The notes under the pieces: generated by a model
The model's input: only the letters and a program-made list of their open reading frames with translations
Databases searched by the model: none
Told to the model about the DNA's origin: nothing
Program-made: the position numbers and the translations under genes
Source: Paenisporosarcina quisquiliarum_A
GTDB taxonomy: Bacteria > Bacillota > Bacilli > Bacillales_A > Planococcaceae
Reading direction: 5' to 3'
DNA: 64,000 nt
Assembly (NCBI RefSeq): GCF_043641925.1
Contig: NZ_JBHZRU010000011.1
Coordinates: 1-64,000 of the forward strand
Shown here: positions 42,167-51,149 of the stretch, in pieces
Layout: each line of letters opens with the position of its first letter
Position numbering within the stretch: position 1 is the first letter of the stretch

Positions 42167-42182
42167 TAACCCTTGCAGGTAT
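42167..42182. promoter_or_regulatory. Degenerate CsoR-like site before lgt
   Basis: TAACCCTTGCAGGTAT keeps ACCC...GGTA of the CsoR operator. TATAAT lies at 42204-42209, but no good -35 is seen. Confidence 0.35.
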
Positions 42183-42226
42183 GGTGTAGGAATGGATGCT
42201 ACCTATAATTAAGAAGGAGATGCTAA

Positions 42227-43039
42227 ATGAATTTATCACTTGGAATTATCGATCCAATTGCTTTTTCCCTCGGTCCCATCGATGTACGGTGGTACGGGAT
42301 AATTATTACTGCAGGAATCGTTGTGGCCTTTATCGTTGCACAAAGAGAGATGGTGAAGCATGGGTTCCATCCGGATTTCTTAACGGATTTATTAATGTGG
42401 GCGGTACCAACAGCCATTTTAGGAGCACGTTTTTATTATGTACTTTTTGAATGGCAGCAATATTCTGAGAACCCTAATCGAATTTTTCGAATCTGGGAGG
42501 GTGGTATAGCAATACATGGAGCATTAATTGCTTCATTGATAGTGGCATACTTGTTTACAAAGAAACGAAAGGTATCGTTTTTGAAAGTTGCGGATATTGC
42601 AGCACCTAGTATCTTAATTGGTCAAACTATTGGCCGGTGGGGCAATTTTATGAATCAAGAGGCTCATGGTGGACCGGTTACACGTGACTTTCTTGAGAAT
42701 ATGCTATTGCCGGATTGGATTATTGATCAAATGAAAATCGAAGGTACCTATTATCATCCAACGTTCTTATACGAATCACTGTGGAATTTTATTGGTGTTA
42801 TCCTCATGATTATGCTCCGTCGCGTAAATTTACTTCGGGGAGAAGTGTTCTTGTTTTATGTCATTTGGTATTCAACAGGTCGTTTCTTCATTGAAGGAAT
42901 GCGAACGGATAGCCTATATCTAGTCGGTGAATTTCGTACTGCTCAAGTGGTGTCACTTCTTGCGATATTAATTTCCATCATTCTATTTGTATATAGAAGA
43001 TTTATGGTTAAGAACGCTAAAAGATATAATGATATATAA
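42227..43039 (+). CDS. lgt: Prolipoprotein diacylglyceryl transferase
   Basis: A 270-residue seven-helix membrane enzyme that attaches diacylglycerol to the lipobox cysteine of lipoproteins. Family motifs are GPIDVRWYGIIITAG (with the essential Arg-Trp-Tyr-Gly), IGRWGNFMNQEAHGG and a C-terminal FYVIWYSTGRFFIEGMRTDS. AAGAAGGAGATGC precedes the ATG. Bacteria have a chromosomal lgt; an extra copy beside several predicted copper lipoproteins suggests support for their processing. Confidence 0.95.
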   Translation: MNLSLGIIDPIAFSLGPIDVRWYGIIITAGIVVAFIVAQREMVKHGFHPDFLTDLLMWAVPTAILGARFYYVLFEWQQYSENPNRIFRIWEGGIAIHGALIASLIVAYLFTKKRKVSFLKVADIAAPSILIGQTIGRWGNFMNQEAHGGPVTRDFLENMLLPDWIIDQMKIEGTYYHPTFLYESLWNFIGVILMIMLRRVNLLRGEVFLFYVIWYSTGRFFIEGMRTDSLYLVGEFRTAQVVSLLAILISIILFVYRRFMVKNAKRYNDI

Positions 43040-43094
43040 ACTTAAGTTAATTCAATAGCGTTCTGTTGTTGTCTCGGTGGCAGCAAATGATAAC

Positions 43095-43140
43095 GGCTTA
43101 CCTAAACTCTAAATTTTTAGAGTTTAGGTAAGCCATTTTT
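43095..43140 (+). terminator. Strong rho-independent terminator
   Basis: GGCTTACCTAAACTCTAAA and TTTAGAGTTTAGGTAAGCC form a 19-bp stem, then ATTTTTC. It ends the operon that starts with the histidine kinase. Confidence 0.9.
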
Positions 43141-43204
43141 CATATACACTGGAATGAATATTAAGACTTGTGAAGTTTTTATGAAAATACGGCGAAACAG
43201 GGGT

Positions 43205-43238
43205 TCTGCATAGTTTCTCCTTACTTTTGATGTATCGT
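43205..43238 (+). promoter_or_regulatory. Direct-repeat promoter (site d) for the multicopper oxidase
   Basis: TCTGCATAGTT at 43205 and TCTCCTTACTT at 43216 are 11 bp apart, with TATCGT at 43233-43238. The second half-site is the weaker one. Confidence 0.7.
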
Positions 43239-43271
43239 TAATTATGAAATTACATGGAGGTGTCAAAAATT

Positions 43272-44888
43272 ATGAACAAAAGACTGATACTGATATTCAG
43301 CCTATTTTTATTCATGGTAATACTCGCTGCATGTTCAGATTCAATGGTCGGTATGGATCACAGCAATATGGATATGGGAGGGCAAGAAGAGAACGATCAA
43401 GAAACTTCTGCTAAGGATACTCTGACTCAGAATTTACTACAGACTGTCTCCACAGGCAAAATAGAAATGAATGAATTTACCCTAATTGCGCAAGAACGTA
43501 AGCACACGTTAACAGAGGGGAAAGAAGTAACTGCATGGACATTTAATGGTTCTTCCCCTGGTCCTGAGATTAGAGTGAAGGAAGGGGAAGAGGTTAAAAT
43601 CAAACTTGAAAATGAATTGAAAGTTCCAGTTACAATTCATTGGCATGGTATCCCTGTTCCGAACAATATGGATGGCATACCTGGATTAACAATGAATGCT
43701 GTACAACCGGGGGAAAGTTTCACTTATGAGTTCAATGCGTCGGTTTCGGGAACCTATTGGTATCATTCACATCAAGATGGCGTAAACCAAGTAGATAAAG
43801 GTCTTTATGGTTCATTTATTATAGAGAGTAACGAAGATGAAAAATACGATAGAGACTACTCCCTGGTCCTAGATGAGTGGATGAGTGACATGGAGTTAAT
43901 GCAGATGGGCGAAAGTGCAGAATCTGAATCTATGGAAGGGATGGACCACAGTAACATGGAAGGCATGTCCGGTGAACCGAGCGTCACCGAAGAAGATGAT
44001 GCTATGGGACATGACATGAGTAGTATGTATGATACGTTTACCATAAACGGTAAAAGTGGGAAGGACGTTACTCCTTTGACGGTAAAAGAAGGGGAAAAAG
44101 TGAGACTTCGTCTGACTAATGCTGGTTTTATGTCTCATAAACTGCATCTACACGGCCATGACTTTAAAGTGATCGGTACTGACGGACAGGAAATTAATGA
44201 CCCGGCAGTAATTAAAGATGAACTCATTAGAATTGCACCTGGCGAACGCTATGATATAGAATTTACTGCAAATAACCCTGGAGAGTGGTATTTAGAAAGC
44301 CACGGAGACATGGAACCTACTCAGGGAATGAAAGCCTTAATAAAGTACGAGGGCTTTTCAGGTGAAGGTCTTGATCAAGCAAACGAGAATGAGACCTTGC
44401 CAGTATTCGATTTAACCTCCTACGGTAAAGGAGAGAAAGCAGAGTTTTCACTTGACCAGGAGTTTGATCTGGAATATACGATGGACCTAAATACTGTTTC
44501 CCGAGGAGCTAGCGAAAAGTATACAATTAATGATAAAACATATCCAGATACAGATAAACTTCAAGTCAAAGAAGGAGATTTGGTCAAAGTGAAATTGGTG
44601 AATAACTCTAAACGCGATGAGCATCCAATGCATTTACATGGTCACTTCTTCCAGGTACTAAGTAAGGATGGAAAGCCAGTTCAAGGCTCTCCAATCATAA
44701 AAGATACTCTAAATTTAAAACCTGGTGAAGAATATGTGGTTGCATTCAAAGCAGACAATCTTGGTAACTGGATGTTCCACTGTCATGATTTGCATCACGC
44801 TGCGGCTGGAATGGTCACTCAAGTTACTTACGATGGATTTAATTCAGATTTCACCCCGGATCCTCATGCGAATAACCAGCCAGAATAA
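43272..44888 (+). CDS. Multicopper oxidase, lipoprotein type
   Basis: About 538 residues. The signal ends in the lipobox VILAAC, and a Met/His-rich segment (SMVGMDHSNMDMGG) follows. All copper motifs are present: VTIHWHGI, YWYHSHQDG, HPMHLHGHFFQV and MFHCHDLHHAAAGM. A second Met/His-rich insert lies near residue 220 (SMEGMDHSNMEGMSG), as in CueO-like enzymes that oxidise Cu(I) outside the cell. ATG at 43272 follows GGAGGTGTC; the frame opens at 43254. Its promoter belongs to the direct-repeat set. Confidence 0.93.
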   Translation: MNKRLILIFSLFLFMVILAACSDSMVGMDHSNMDMGGQEENDQETSAKDTLTQNLLQTVSTGKIEMNEFTLIAQERKHTLTEGKEVTAWTFNGSSPGPEIRVKEGEEVKIKLENELKVPVTIHWHGIPVPNNMDGIPGLTMNAVQPGESFTYEFNASVSGTYWYHSHQDGVNQVDKGLYGSFIIESNEDEKYDRDYSLVLDEWMSDMELMQMGESAESESMEGMDHSNMEGMSGEPSVTEEDDAMGHDMSSMYDTFTINGKSGKDVTPLTVKEGEKVRLRLTNAGFMSHKLHLHGHDFKVIGTDGQEINDPAVIKDELIRIAPGERYDIEFTANNPGEWYLESHGDMEPTQGMKALIKYEGFSGEGLDQANENETLPVFDLTSYGKGEKAEFSLDQEFDLEYTMDLNTVSRGASEKYTINDKTYPDTDKLQVKEGDLVKVKLVNNSKRDEHPMHLHGHFFQVLSKDGKPVQGSPIIKDTLNLKPGEEYVVAFKADNLGNWMFHCHDLHHAAAGMVTQVTYDGFNSDFTPDPHANNQPE

Positions 44889-44912
44889 TCTTAGAAAAGT
44901 ATCATGAACCAA

Positions 44913-44952
44913 AAGAAGAGCCTATCCATAGAGGATAAGCTCTTCTTTTTTT
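44913..44952. terminator. Terminator shared by multicopper oxidase and ydhK
   Basis: AAGAAGAGCCTATCC and GGATAAGCTCTTCTT pair with one mismatch around ATAGA, with T-rich flanks on both strands. Confidence 0.8.
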
Positions 44953-44953
44953 C

Positions 44954-45559
44954 TTATTTAGCGGAAAGTTCGCTATCTGTAACCCATTTATGATTGGTCA
45001 CTTTTTCACCACCGTTAGTCGGCGTGTAATCAATCATATAAACGGTTGTTTGTTTTGCTGAATCAATTACTGCAGTAGCACCTTTCATGCCTTCCATATG
45101 GTCGGCCTCAACTGTTACTTCCGCACCAGGTTCAAATGGTTCTGCTCCAGCATCTTTTAACTCTTCGTGGATAACCCATTCATGATCTTCCACCCGTTCA
45201 CCGCCAGTAGTGGGGGTATACGAAATGGTATAGACCGTAGTATCAAATGCACCTACAATGGTTGCTTCGGCGCCTTTCATGCCTTCCATGTGATCGGCTT
45301 GGAGGACAGCTGTACTGCCAACTTCATAAGTAGGGTTTTCTGCCTCAGCCAATCCATCAGGAATTTCACCTGACCCTGAATGGTTCATTCCTTCCATACT
45401 ACCTTCAGAAGAGGAACTTTCTTCAGAACTGGAACCCATATCCGTGTTTTCATGATCCATGCCTTCCATATCATCTTTTTCGGGAGATGAGTTTGAACAT
45501 GCACTCAATGCAAGCGCTAGAGCTGGGAATAATAACAATTTTTTATACACATTTTTCAT
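44954..45559 (-). CDS. ydhK: YdhK-family (DUF1541) lipoprotein
   Basis: A 201-residue lipoprotein with lipobox ALSAC. A Met/His/Ser-rich linker (DDMEGMDHENTDMGSSSEES) precedes two tandem DUF1541 repeats, each with DHMEGMKGA, a VYTISYTP or VYMIDYTP strand and DHEWV/NHKWV. The Met and His pairs suggest extracellular Cu(I)/Cu(II) binding. It converges on the multicopper oxidase gene and shares its terminator. The promoter (site e) has the copper-set direct repeat, so the two genes are probably induced together. Confidence 0.9.
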   Translation of the reverse strand: MKNVYKKLLLFPALALALSACSNSSPEKDDMEGMDHENTDMGSSSEESSSSEGSMEGMNHSGSGEIPDGLAEAENPTYEVGSTAVLQADHMEGMKGAEATIVGAFDTTVYTISYTPTTGGERVEDHEWVIHEELKDAGAEPFEPGAEVTVEADHMEGMKGATAVIDSAKQTTVYMIDYTPTNGGEKVTNHKWVTDSELSAK

Positions 45560-45591
45560 TTATAAAACCCTCCTTCAACTTGATTATAAAT

Positions 45592-45625
45592 AGTATACCC
45601 CTAATTTTTGCAGAAATTATGCAGA
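45592..45625 (-). promoter_or_regulatory. Direct-repeat promoter (site e) for ydhK
   Basis: On the minus strand TCTGCATAATT and TCTGCAAAAAT are 11 bp apart, and TATACT starts 17 bases after the second. AGGGG precedes the -10, as in sites a and f (AGGGG/CGGGG). Confidence 0.8.
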
Positions 45626-45845
45626 ACTCATTGTTTATGAATGAATTAGGAGGTGACCGTCATCTTCTATAGTTTGATGTGAATACACCAATTCAATAAA
45701 TTATATTTTGGTTACGATTATGGTGAGCAAAATGTGGACATAAGAAAGCCTCTTTATCTTCAATTAGAAAAATGGATCTTTTTCGATTGTACTTACCATC
45801 ATTTTATCATAAAACTTGCAAATCAAAATGCACTGTAAATTAGTT

Positions 45846-45879
45846 AGAATACCCCGAAAATATGCAGAATTTATGCAGT
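45846..45879 (-). promoter_or_regulatory. Orphan direct-repeat promoter (site f)
   Basis: On the minus strand the first half reads ACTGCATAAAT, the second TCTGCATATTT, and TATTCT follows with 17-base spacing. It points away from csp and toward ydhK, with no gene of its own. In the decayed paralogous region (site g) the same position drives a C39-like gene. Confidence 0.75.
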
Positions 45880-45975
45880 TTCAAATTTATTGGAACATAT
45901 TTAATTTGAGTGTTTAACTCCTTAAACCCTTGGTAATACATGTAGGGAAGACAATACGTTAAGGAGGAATAATAA

Positions 45976-46302
45976 ATGAATTCACAATATGAGGAATGTA
46001 TTAAGGCCTGTTTGGAATGTTTAGAAGCATGCAACAACTGCTTTACTGCTTGTTTAAAGGAAGAGCATATTGGAATGATGAGAGATTGCATTAAACTTGA
46101 TAGGGAATGTGCGGATATCTGTAGCTTTGCGATTACGGCAATGCAGACTGAGAGCAGACATATCAAAGAAATTTGTACTCTTTGTGCCTTGATATGTAGA
46201 TCATGTGCTGAAGAATGTGCCAAACATGATCATGAACACTGTCAAGAATGTGCCGAGGCTTGCCGTAAATGTGCAGAAGCCTGTGAAAAAATGGCTGGAT
46301 AA
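45976..46302 (+). CDS. Cys-rich four-helix copper storage protein (Csp type)
   Basis: A 108-residue cytosolic protein with 19 cysteines spaced as in the four-helix-bundle copper storage proteins: CIKACLECLEACNNCFTAC in the first helix, CADIC in the second, CTLCALICRSCAEEC in the third and CQECAEACRKCAEAC in the last. There is no signal peptide, so it would be of the Csp3 kind, holding many Cu(I) ions inside the cell. AAGGAGG precedes the ATG. A decayed paralogue lies at 49454. Confidence 0.92.
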   Translation: MNSQYEECIKACLECLEACNNCFTACLKEEHIGMMRDCIKLDRECADICSFAITAMQTESRHIKEICTLCALICRSCAEECAKHDHEHCQECAEACRKCAEACEKMAG

Positions 46303-46320
46303 AAATATTATTAAAAGTAA

Positions 46321-46362
46321 ACAGAAGTCCCCTTTTCATTTGAAAAGGGGACTTCTGTTTTT
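46321..46362 (+). terminator. Rho-independent terminator of csp
   Basis: ACAGAAGTCCCCTTTTCA and TGAAAAGGGGACTTCTGT form a perfect 18-bp stem followed by a T-run. Confidence 0.9.
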
Positions 46363-46517
46363 GATGTGATTAAAATACTGCTCGATATAAAAAATATGTT
46401 GTTTAATAAGTATAATATTACGAATATTATAACAAATACATATCGTGGTAGACTGGGTTTAGTTAAAGTTTAGAAAAAAATTCAGCCTAGAGCTAACATC
46501 GGAGGATTTTACTTTAT

Positions 46518-47018
46518 ATGAAATTACAGTCACGGTTGCTTAAGGGCATTTCAATAGTTACACTATCGTCATTCATCTTTTTAGCTCCACTTGCAAATCA
46601 AGCAGAAGCTGCTTCAAGTATAAATGCAACACAAATCGTATCGACTGCAAACAAAGTGATGGGTACAAAGTACGTTTGGGGTGGTACTACAACAAAAGGC
46701 TTTGACTGCTCAGGATTTATCGGGTATGTATATAAAAAAGCTGGTGTTGCCTTACCAAGAACAACTGCTGGGATGATAAATGTTGGTACGTCAGTTTCAA
46801 AGAAGAATCTTAAAGCTGGAGATTTGGTATTCTTCAATACTTCAGGTAAAGGTGTATCCCACGCTGGAATTTACATCGGAAACGGCAAATTCGCACATTC
46901 TTCATCCAGTAAAGGTGTCTCTGTGTCGAAATTAAACGATCCTTACTACTGGGGTGCCAAATATATGGGTGCTAAGCGTATAGCAAAAGTATCTCAAGTA
47001 GCTTCAGCAAAAAAATAA
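46518..47018 (+). CDS. NlpC/P60 cell-wall endopeptidase
   Basis: 166 residues. A Sec signal peptide ends near AEAAS (residue 32). The NlpC/P60 domain follows directly, with catalytic Cys in FDCSGFIGYVYKKAG, His in SHAGIYIGNGKFAHSS, and the conserved RTTAGM and GDLVFF segments. It would cut the D-gamma-glutamyl-diaminopimelate link of wall peptides. It lacks wall-binding repeats. ATCGGAGGA precedes the ATG. It has its own terminator, so it seems independent of the copper genes. Confidence 0.9.
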   Translation: MKLQSRLLKGISIVTLSSFIFLAPLANQAEAASSINATQIVSTANKVMGTKYVWGGTTTKGFDCSGFIGYVYKKAGVALPRTTAGMINVGTSVSKKNLKAGDLVFFNTSGKGVSHAGIYIGNGKFAHSSSSKGVSVSKLNDPYYWGAKYMGAKRIAKVSQVASAKK

Positions 47019-47030
47019 ACTTACATTTCC

Positions 47031-47073
47031 AAACGTCTAACTGCAAACTATCATGCGGTTAGACGTTTTTTAG
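47031..47073 (+). terminator. Terminator of the NlpC/P60 gene
   Basis: AAACGTCTAACTGC and GCGGTTAGACGTTT form a 14-bp stem with one mismatch, followed by TTTAG. Confidence 0.85.
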
Positions 47074-47137
47074 TTTATGCACCGCACATCTTTTCTATGT
47101 TATTTTCCATAAATAAATAAGTATTTAATAACATTGA

Positions 47138-47177
47138 AAAAGCCTTATTGCAAACTACATCTGCAATAAGGCTTTCT
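47138..47177. terminator. Second hairpin terminator
   Basis: AAAGCCTTATTGCA and TGCAATAAGGCTTT form a perfect stem around AACTACATC. It probably ended a gene now lost. Confidence 0.7.
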
Positions 47178-47230
47178 TATCCACAATTGAAATTAACTGT
47201 TGTATGCTATGCTGCATTCAAGAAATATTC

Positions 47231-47697
47231 TTATAACGATTTATTTAGAGTACGATTCAAAAAAACTTTCGTACGGTTATGCTGGGGATTCATAAACAAG
47301 TCAGCTGGATGACCGGATTCTATGATTTCCCCGTTGTCCATAAAAATGACCCGGTTTGCTACTTCTCTGGCAAATTCCATTTCATGCGTCACTACACTCA
47401 TCTTCATATGTTCTTCGGCCAGACGCTTGATTTCTTGCAATACCTCACCGGTAAGTTCAGGATTCAAGGCAGAAGTATGTTCATCAAACAGCAGGATATC
47501 TGGATTCATCATAAGAGTGCGCTCAATAGTTACGCACTGTTTTTGCCCGCCGGAAAGTGTTGCCGGGTAAGCCATTGCCCGATTGGAAAGACCGACTTTC
47601 TCCAAGAGATCTGCGCTGCGTTTTCTGATTGCTTCGATTGGCTCACTTTTTAGCATTTTGGGTGCAATCTCCAGGTTTTCCTTTACAGTTGGAGTTA
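47231..47697 (-). pseudogene. GlnQ-type ABC transporter ATPase, 5' half missing and motifs decayed
   Basis: The frame reads LTPTVKENLEIAPKMLKSEP, then LSGGQKQCVTIERTLMMNP, LLFDEHTSALNPELTGEV and VVTHEMEFAREV. This is the second half of a polar-amino-acid ABC ATPase. The Walker A half is gone, cut at about 47697. The signature and Walker B/D-loop have changes (QRV to QCV, DEPTSALDP to DEHTSALNP). It is non-functional. Confidence 0.8.
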
Positions 47698-47739
47698 ATA
47701 GTTATTAACGCATCCGGACATCGTCTCTTTTGATGTTTG

Positions 47740-48290
47740 AGGATGACATTCATCTTCTGCATCTTTTTTAACAGAAATCCAATTCCCACGTGTGAATTGT
47801 ATAGTTAAGACTACGGCTCTAAAAGTGATGTCTATCCCAATTGCAATCCAAACACCGAGAAGTCCCTATCCCAGTTGAATTCCTAGTACATATACAAGTA
47901 ATGTTTGAATCCCCCACATACCTACTTAAGTCAGATACATGGGGAACTTATTATTATTTGCTCCTTGAAATGCACCGGTAAGAATGAGTAATAAAGCGAG
48001 GCGCGTGTGTTACCAGCTCCTCTTAAGACCGAACTTAGTACAAACATTAAAGACATAAATACAGAGGGAATTGCTACTATTTTAAAGTAACTAACCCCTG
48101 CCTCTAGCACATTATCTTCTATTCCCATTAACTTTAATAATGGTGTTGCAAAGAACATAGTTAGTATTCCCGTTAATATGCCAAATAAAATAGACAATAT
48201 GACCGATTGTTGGGCAATATGCCGGGCTTTTTCAAGCTGTTTCGCTCCAATAAAATTTGCTATCCGTACATTAAAGAGAAATCTTAGAAA
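47740..48290 (-). pseudogene. Decayed MATE exporter, paralogue of the gene at 24711
   Basis: Minus-strand pieces match the intact exporter in order: VRIANFIGAK-like, a frame with LTGILTMFFATPLLKLMGIE and MFVLSSVLRGAGNTR (47931-48197), then GAFQGANNNKFPMYL and VWIAIGIDITFRAVVL. The first 70 or so residues and a large middle part are missing, and stops interrupt the end. Its 5' end abuts the C39-like gene. Confidence 0.8.
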
Positions 48291-49177
48291 TCCTTAATGA
48301 CAATTGCTTGTTTATTTAGAGAATCGTAACTTCTGAATAATGTGGTTTTATCATGTTTAACATATCCCTTTAGAGGATCCATAACAATCACTTCATTTTC
48401 TGTTGATTTCAGTAAGACTACTGTATGTAAATTTGTGTATGAACGATGAAATTTATTAGTCCCATTTATGTACCAACCCCCATTTATCTTGGGTTCTTCT
48501 AAATTTAAAGTAACCCACATGATTACAGGAACTCCTTGTTTTAACCAATTATCTATTTCTTCTACAGTACTGCCACTTACATTTTCTGTTTTCAACCTAG
48601 TATCTAATGATTTGGATGCCACCTTTGCAGCTTGTTCTATTGGACCCGCAAATGCATACCATCCATTTTTTGCATTCTTTGGACTTCCAGCATAGCCGAT
48701 GTTTGGATCGGGTCCGTACCTACGGTTGTTTACCGTCACAATAGGTGATTGGTAAAGGTAGTAATCAGACATTTTAATTTTATCTATAAGAAAACCATAA
48801 TAGTGAAAAACTGATGTTACTGCTGTTATTTCACATCCGTTAGGAAGTTCTGGATTTTGATAAACTATAGGGAAATTTAAGATTTCTTGTTCTTTTGAAT
48901 TAAAGTCCGAAATGCTGTTTTCATCGGTTAATGTAGGGTAATTTACACCTGAAGATATATTGGAAATACCTATATTAGAAGTAGTCTTATAAGGATAAAG
49001 TCTTAATGGAGAAAATGTATACAAATTATCTTTTTTGAATTCGAACTCTTTTTGAATACGAGTATTTTCGGGATTTTTAACTTTCAGTGTAGACATATCC
49101 TCATATAAAAATAAAAGATAACCAAAGGCAGTGAGTAGAGATAACAATAGCATGAATAAAAATATATTTAATTTCAT
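48284..49177 (-). CDS. C39-like cysteine-peptidase protein, second copy
   Basis: 297 residues. An N-terminal anchor/signal helix (residues 4-24, no lipobox) and a linker are followed by a Peptidase_C39_2 domain with catalytic Cys in ELPNGCEITAVTSVFHYYG and His in YTNLHTVVLLKS. The GPDPNIGYAGSPKNAKNGWY segment is shared with the paralogue at 26428. The promoter (site g) carries the copper-set direct repeat. The gene overlaps the MATE remnant at its 3' end and faces away from a decayed csp. Confidence 0.75.
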   Translation of the reverse strand: MKLNIFLFMLLLSLLTAFGYLLFLYEDMSTLKVKNPENTRIQKEFEFKKDNLYTFSPLRLYPYKTTSNIGISNISSGVNYPTLTDENSISDFNSKEQEILNFPIVYQNPELPNGCEITAVTSVFHYYGFLIDKIKMSDYYLYQSPIVTVNNRRYGPDPNIGYAGSPKNAKNGWYAFAGPIEQAAKVASKSLDTRLKTENVSGSTVEEIDNWLKQGVPVIMWVTLNLEEPKINGGWYINGTNKFHRSYTNLHTVVLLKSTENEVIVMDPLKGYVKHDKTTLFRSYDSLNKQAIVIKDF

Positions 49178-49453
49178 TTGAAATTCACCTACTAATGTAT
49201 GATAGTTAAGTCTTTCTACTACTAGCTAGAATTCTTCATAATATTGTCAAGATTTTTGTTTTTTTAAAGTATATTACGAAATTAATTTTTATATTTCACT
49301 TTAATAGTGTACTGAATAAATAAGCAGAATCTATGCAATATTACATTTTACGGAAAAATTTTATACAAAAAATGTTTAACCACATCTTAAATTTTGGGAA
49401 AGCAATGGGTGGAAATAAAAACGAATAATATAATTAGTGGAGGAATAATATTA
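49178..49453. other. Divergent intergenic region between the C39-like gene and decayed csp
   Basis: It holds site g (minus) and a plus-strand ribosome-like AGTGGAGGA at 49437. No other gene is seen. Confidence 0.5.
49306..49339 (-). promoter_or_regulatory. Direct-repeat promoter (site g) for the second C39-like gene
   Basis: On the minus strand ATTGCATAGAT and TCTGCTTATTT are 11 bp apart, and TACACT lies 17 bases after the start of the second. Confidence 0.65.
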
Positions 49454-49680
49454 CAAATGTGCATTGTGAAGAATGTATTCCAGCATTTTTGGACTGTTTA
49501 GAAGTCTGTAACACTGTCTTTTCTTCTTGTTTGAAGGTAAAGCACGTCGATATTGGGAGTGTACGGATATTTGCAGCCTTGCGATAACAGAATGTTCATT
49601 TAGAGCCGAAATATGAAAAAATTTTGCTATATGTGCTTTGATATGTAAATCATGAGGCTTATTAAAAATTAGAACTAGAA
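49454..49680 (+). pseudogene. Decayed copper storage protein (csp) copy
   Basis: The plus strand reads VHCEECIPAFLDCLEVCNTV then SSCLKVKHV, close to the start of the intact Csp at 45976. Another frame continues ECTDICSLAITE and AICALICKS. Frameshifts, a missing start codon and stops show that it is dead. Confidence 0.75.
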
Positions 49681-49801
49681 AAAATAAAAATATTCTTAGT
49701 TTTTTATGTAATTTATTGTAAGAAAACAACAAATGAGCACCACTAAAATGATCTGCACCCCAATTGTTAGACACAACTAACAATTGGAGGTGCAATTTTT
49801 T

Positions 49802-50311
49802 ATGACTAAATTTAGTACTGCTTTCAAATTGAACGTAGTGAAGTTTTATCTTGAAAACAATGTTTCAAAACATGAAATAGCTAAGCAATTTGGTGTAATA
49901 AAATCTGAAGTGATTAAATGGATTGCATTATTTGAACATCATGGGGAGAGTGGATTACGACCTCGATATACAAATTATTCACAAGAGTTTAAAATAGACG
50001 TACTCAATTACATGAACGAAAACGGGACGTCTTTCCGCGAAACGGCTGCGATTTTTAATATTTCTTCAGATGCCACTATTGGAAAATGGTTAAAAATCGT
50101 TGAGACACAAGGGATAGACGCTCTACAACCAAGAAAAAGGGAGCGTCTACCTATGGAAAAAGAAGTGAAGAAAATGATATTTGTAGAGGATTCAAAAGAA
50201 GCGTTATTAGCCGAAAATGAACGTTTACGTATGGAGAATGACTATCTAAAAAAGTTGAATGCCTTAGTTCAAGAAAAGGAAAGATTACAGAACAAGACAA
50301 AGCACAAGTGA
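49802..50311 (+). CDS. IS3-family transposase OrfA
   Basis: About 169 residues with two helix-turn-helix units: residues 5-45 (AFKLNVVKFYLENNVSKHEI) and 60-105 (FKIDVLNYMNENGTSFRETA). A leucine-zipper-like end (EALLAENERLRMENDYLKKL) is typical of OrfA proteins. ATG at 49802 lies after GGAGGTGC; the longer frame from 49784 runs through the inverted repeat. It overlaps orfB by four bases (GTGA), the usual site for coupling or frameshifting to the OrfAB fusion. Confidence 0.88.
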   Translation: MTKFSTAFKLNVVKFYLENNVSKHEIAKQFGVIKSEVIKWIALFEHHGESGLRPRYTNYSQEFKIDVLNYMNENGTSFRETAAIFNISSDATIGKWLKIVETQGIDALQPRKRERLPMEKEVKKMIFVEDSKEALLAENERLRMENDYLKKLNALVQEKERLQNKTKHK

Positions 50312-51149
50312 TTTTTGAATTAAGGCATAAGTATAAAATCATTAACTTAGTTAAGGTCGCTGACCTTCCACGTAGCACGTACTATTACTGGATCGAGAAA
50401 ATGAAGCATCCTGACAAGCACAAGCTAGTTAAGAGTGTAATAAAACAGATATTTGAGGAACACCAAGGGAGATATGGATACCGCCGGATTACGATAGATT
50501 TGCGGAATCGTGGTTATTTACTTAATCATAAAACGGTCCTTAAGTTAATGAATCAACTTGGACTAAAATGCATGGTACGGATGAAGAAGTATCGTTCCTA
50601 CAAAGGAAATGTCGGAACGGTCGCACCAAACATTTTGGAGCGTAATTTCAAGGCTTCTAAGCCGAATGAAAAGTGGGTTACTGATGTGACAGAATTCCAC
50701 TCCGTGGTGAAAAGCTGTATTTATCACCTATTTTAGACCTATACAATGGGGAAATCATTGCATTTCATCTAGAGAAACGTCCAGTATATCAATTAGTATC
50801 CAGGATGTTAGATAAAGCATTAGAGAGAATCCATGACGGAGACTCTCCAATCCTCCATTCCGATCAAGGATGGCATTATCAGATGAAAAAATATAATCAC
50901 ACATTGAAGGAAAACAATATTGTACAAAGCATGTCCCGTAAAGGGAATTGTCTTGATAACGCGGTTATAGAGAGTTTCTTTGGTTTATTGAAATCTGAGT
51001 TATTATATCTTAAAGAGTTTGAAAGTATCGATCATCTCAAGCAAGAATTAGAACAATATATTGATTACTACAACCACAAACGAATTAAGGCAAAATTAAA
51101 AGGCATGAGTCCGGTTCAATACCGAAATCATACCTCATCTGCCGCCTAA
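50308..51149 (+). pseudogene. IS3-family transposase OrfB with a frameshift
   Basis: The first part (50308-50736) has the HTH_21 region (EEHQGRYGYRRITIDLRNRG) and the first DDE Asp in KWVTDVTEFH. At about 50700 one base is missing: the next frame continues RGEKLYLSPILDLYNGEIIA without a gap and runs to 51149 through the second Asp (LHSDQGWHYQ) and Glu (AVIESFFGLLKSE). The enzyme is broken, so the element cannot move alone. Confidence 0.9.

Larger units (their letters stand above)
45560..45975. other. Gene-free stretch between ydhK and csp with two minus-facing promoters
   Basis: It contains promoter sites e and f. No convincing gene lies downstream of site f on the minus strand; the longest nearby frames are a dozen codons without ribosome sites. 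AAGGAGG at 45961 is the csp ribosome site, and TTGAGT...TAATAC upstream of it is a possible csp promoter. Confidence 0.5.

Noticed and set aside
45840..46223. 127-residue open frame antisense to csp
   Set aside because: It mirrors the Cys-rich codons of csp, has no ribosome site, and would cover the csp promoter region.
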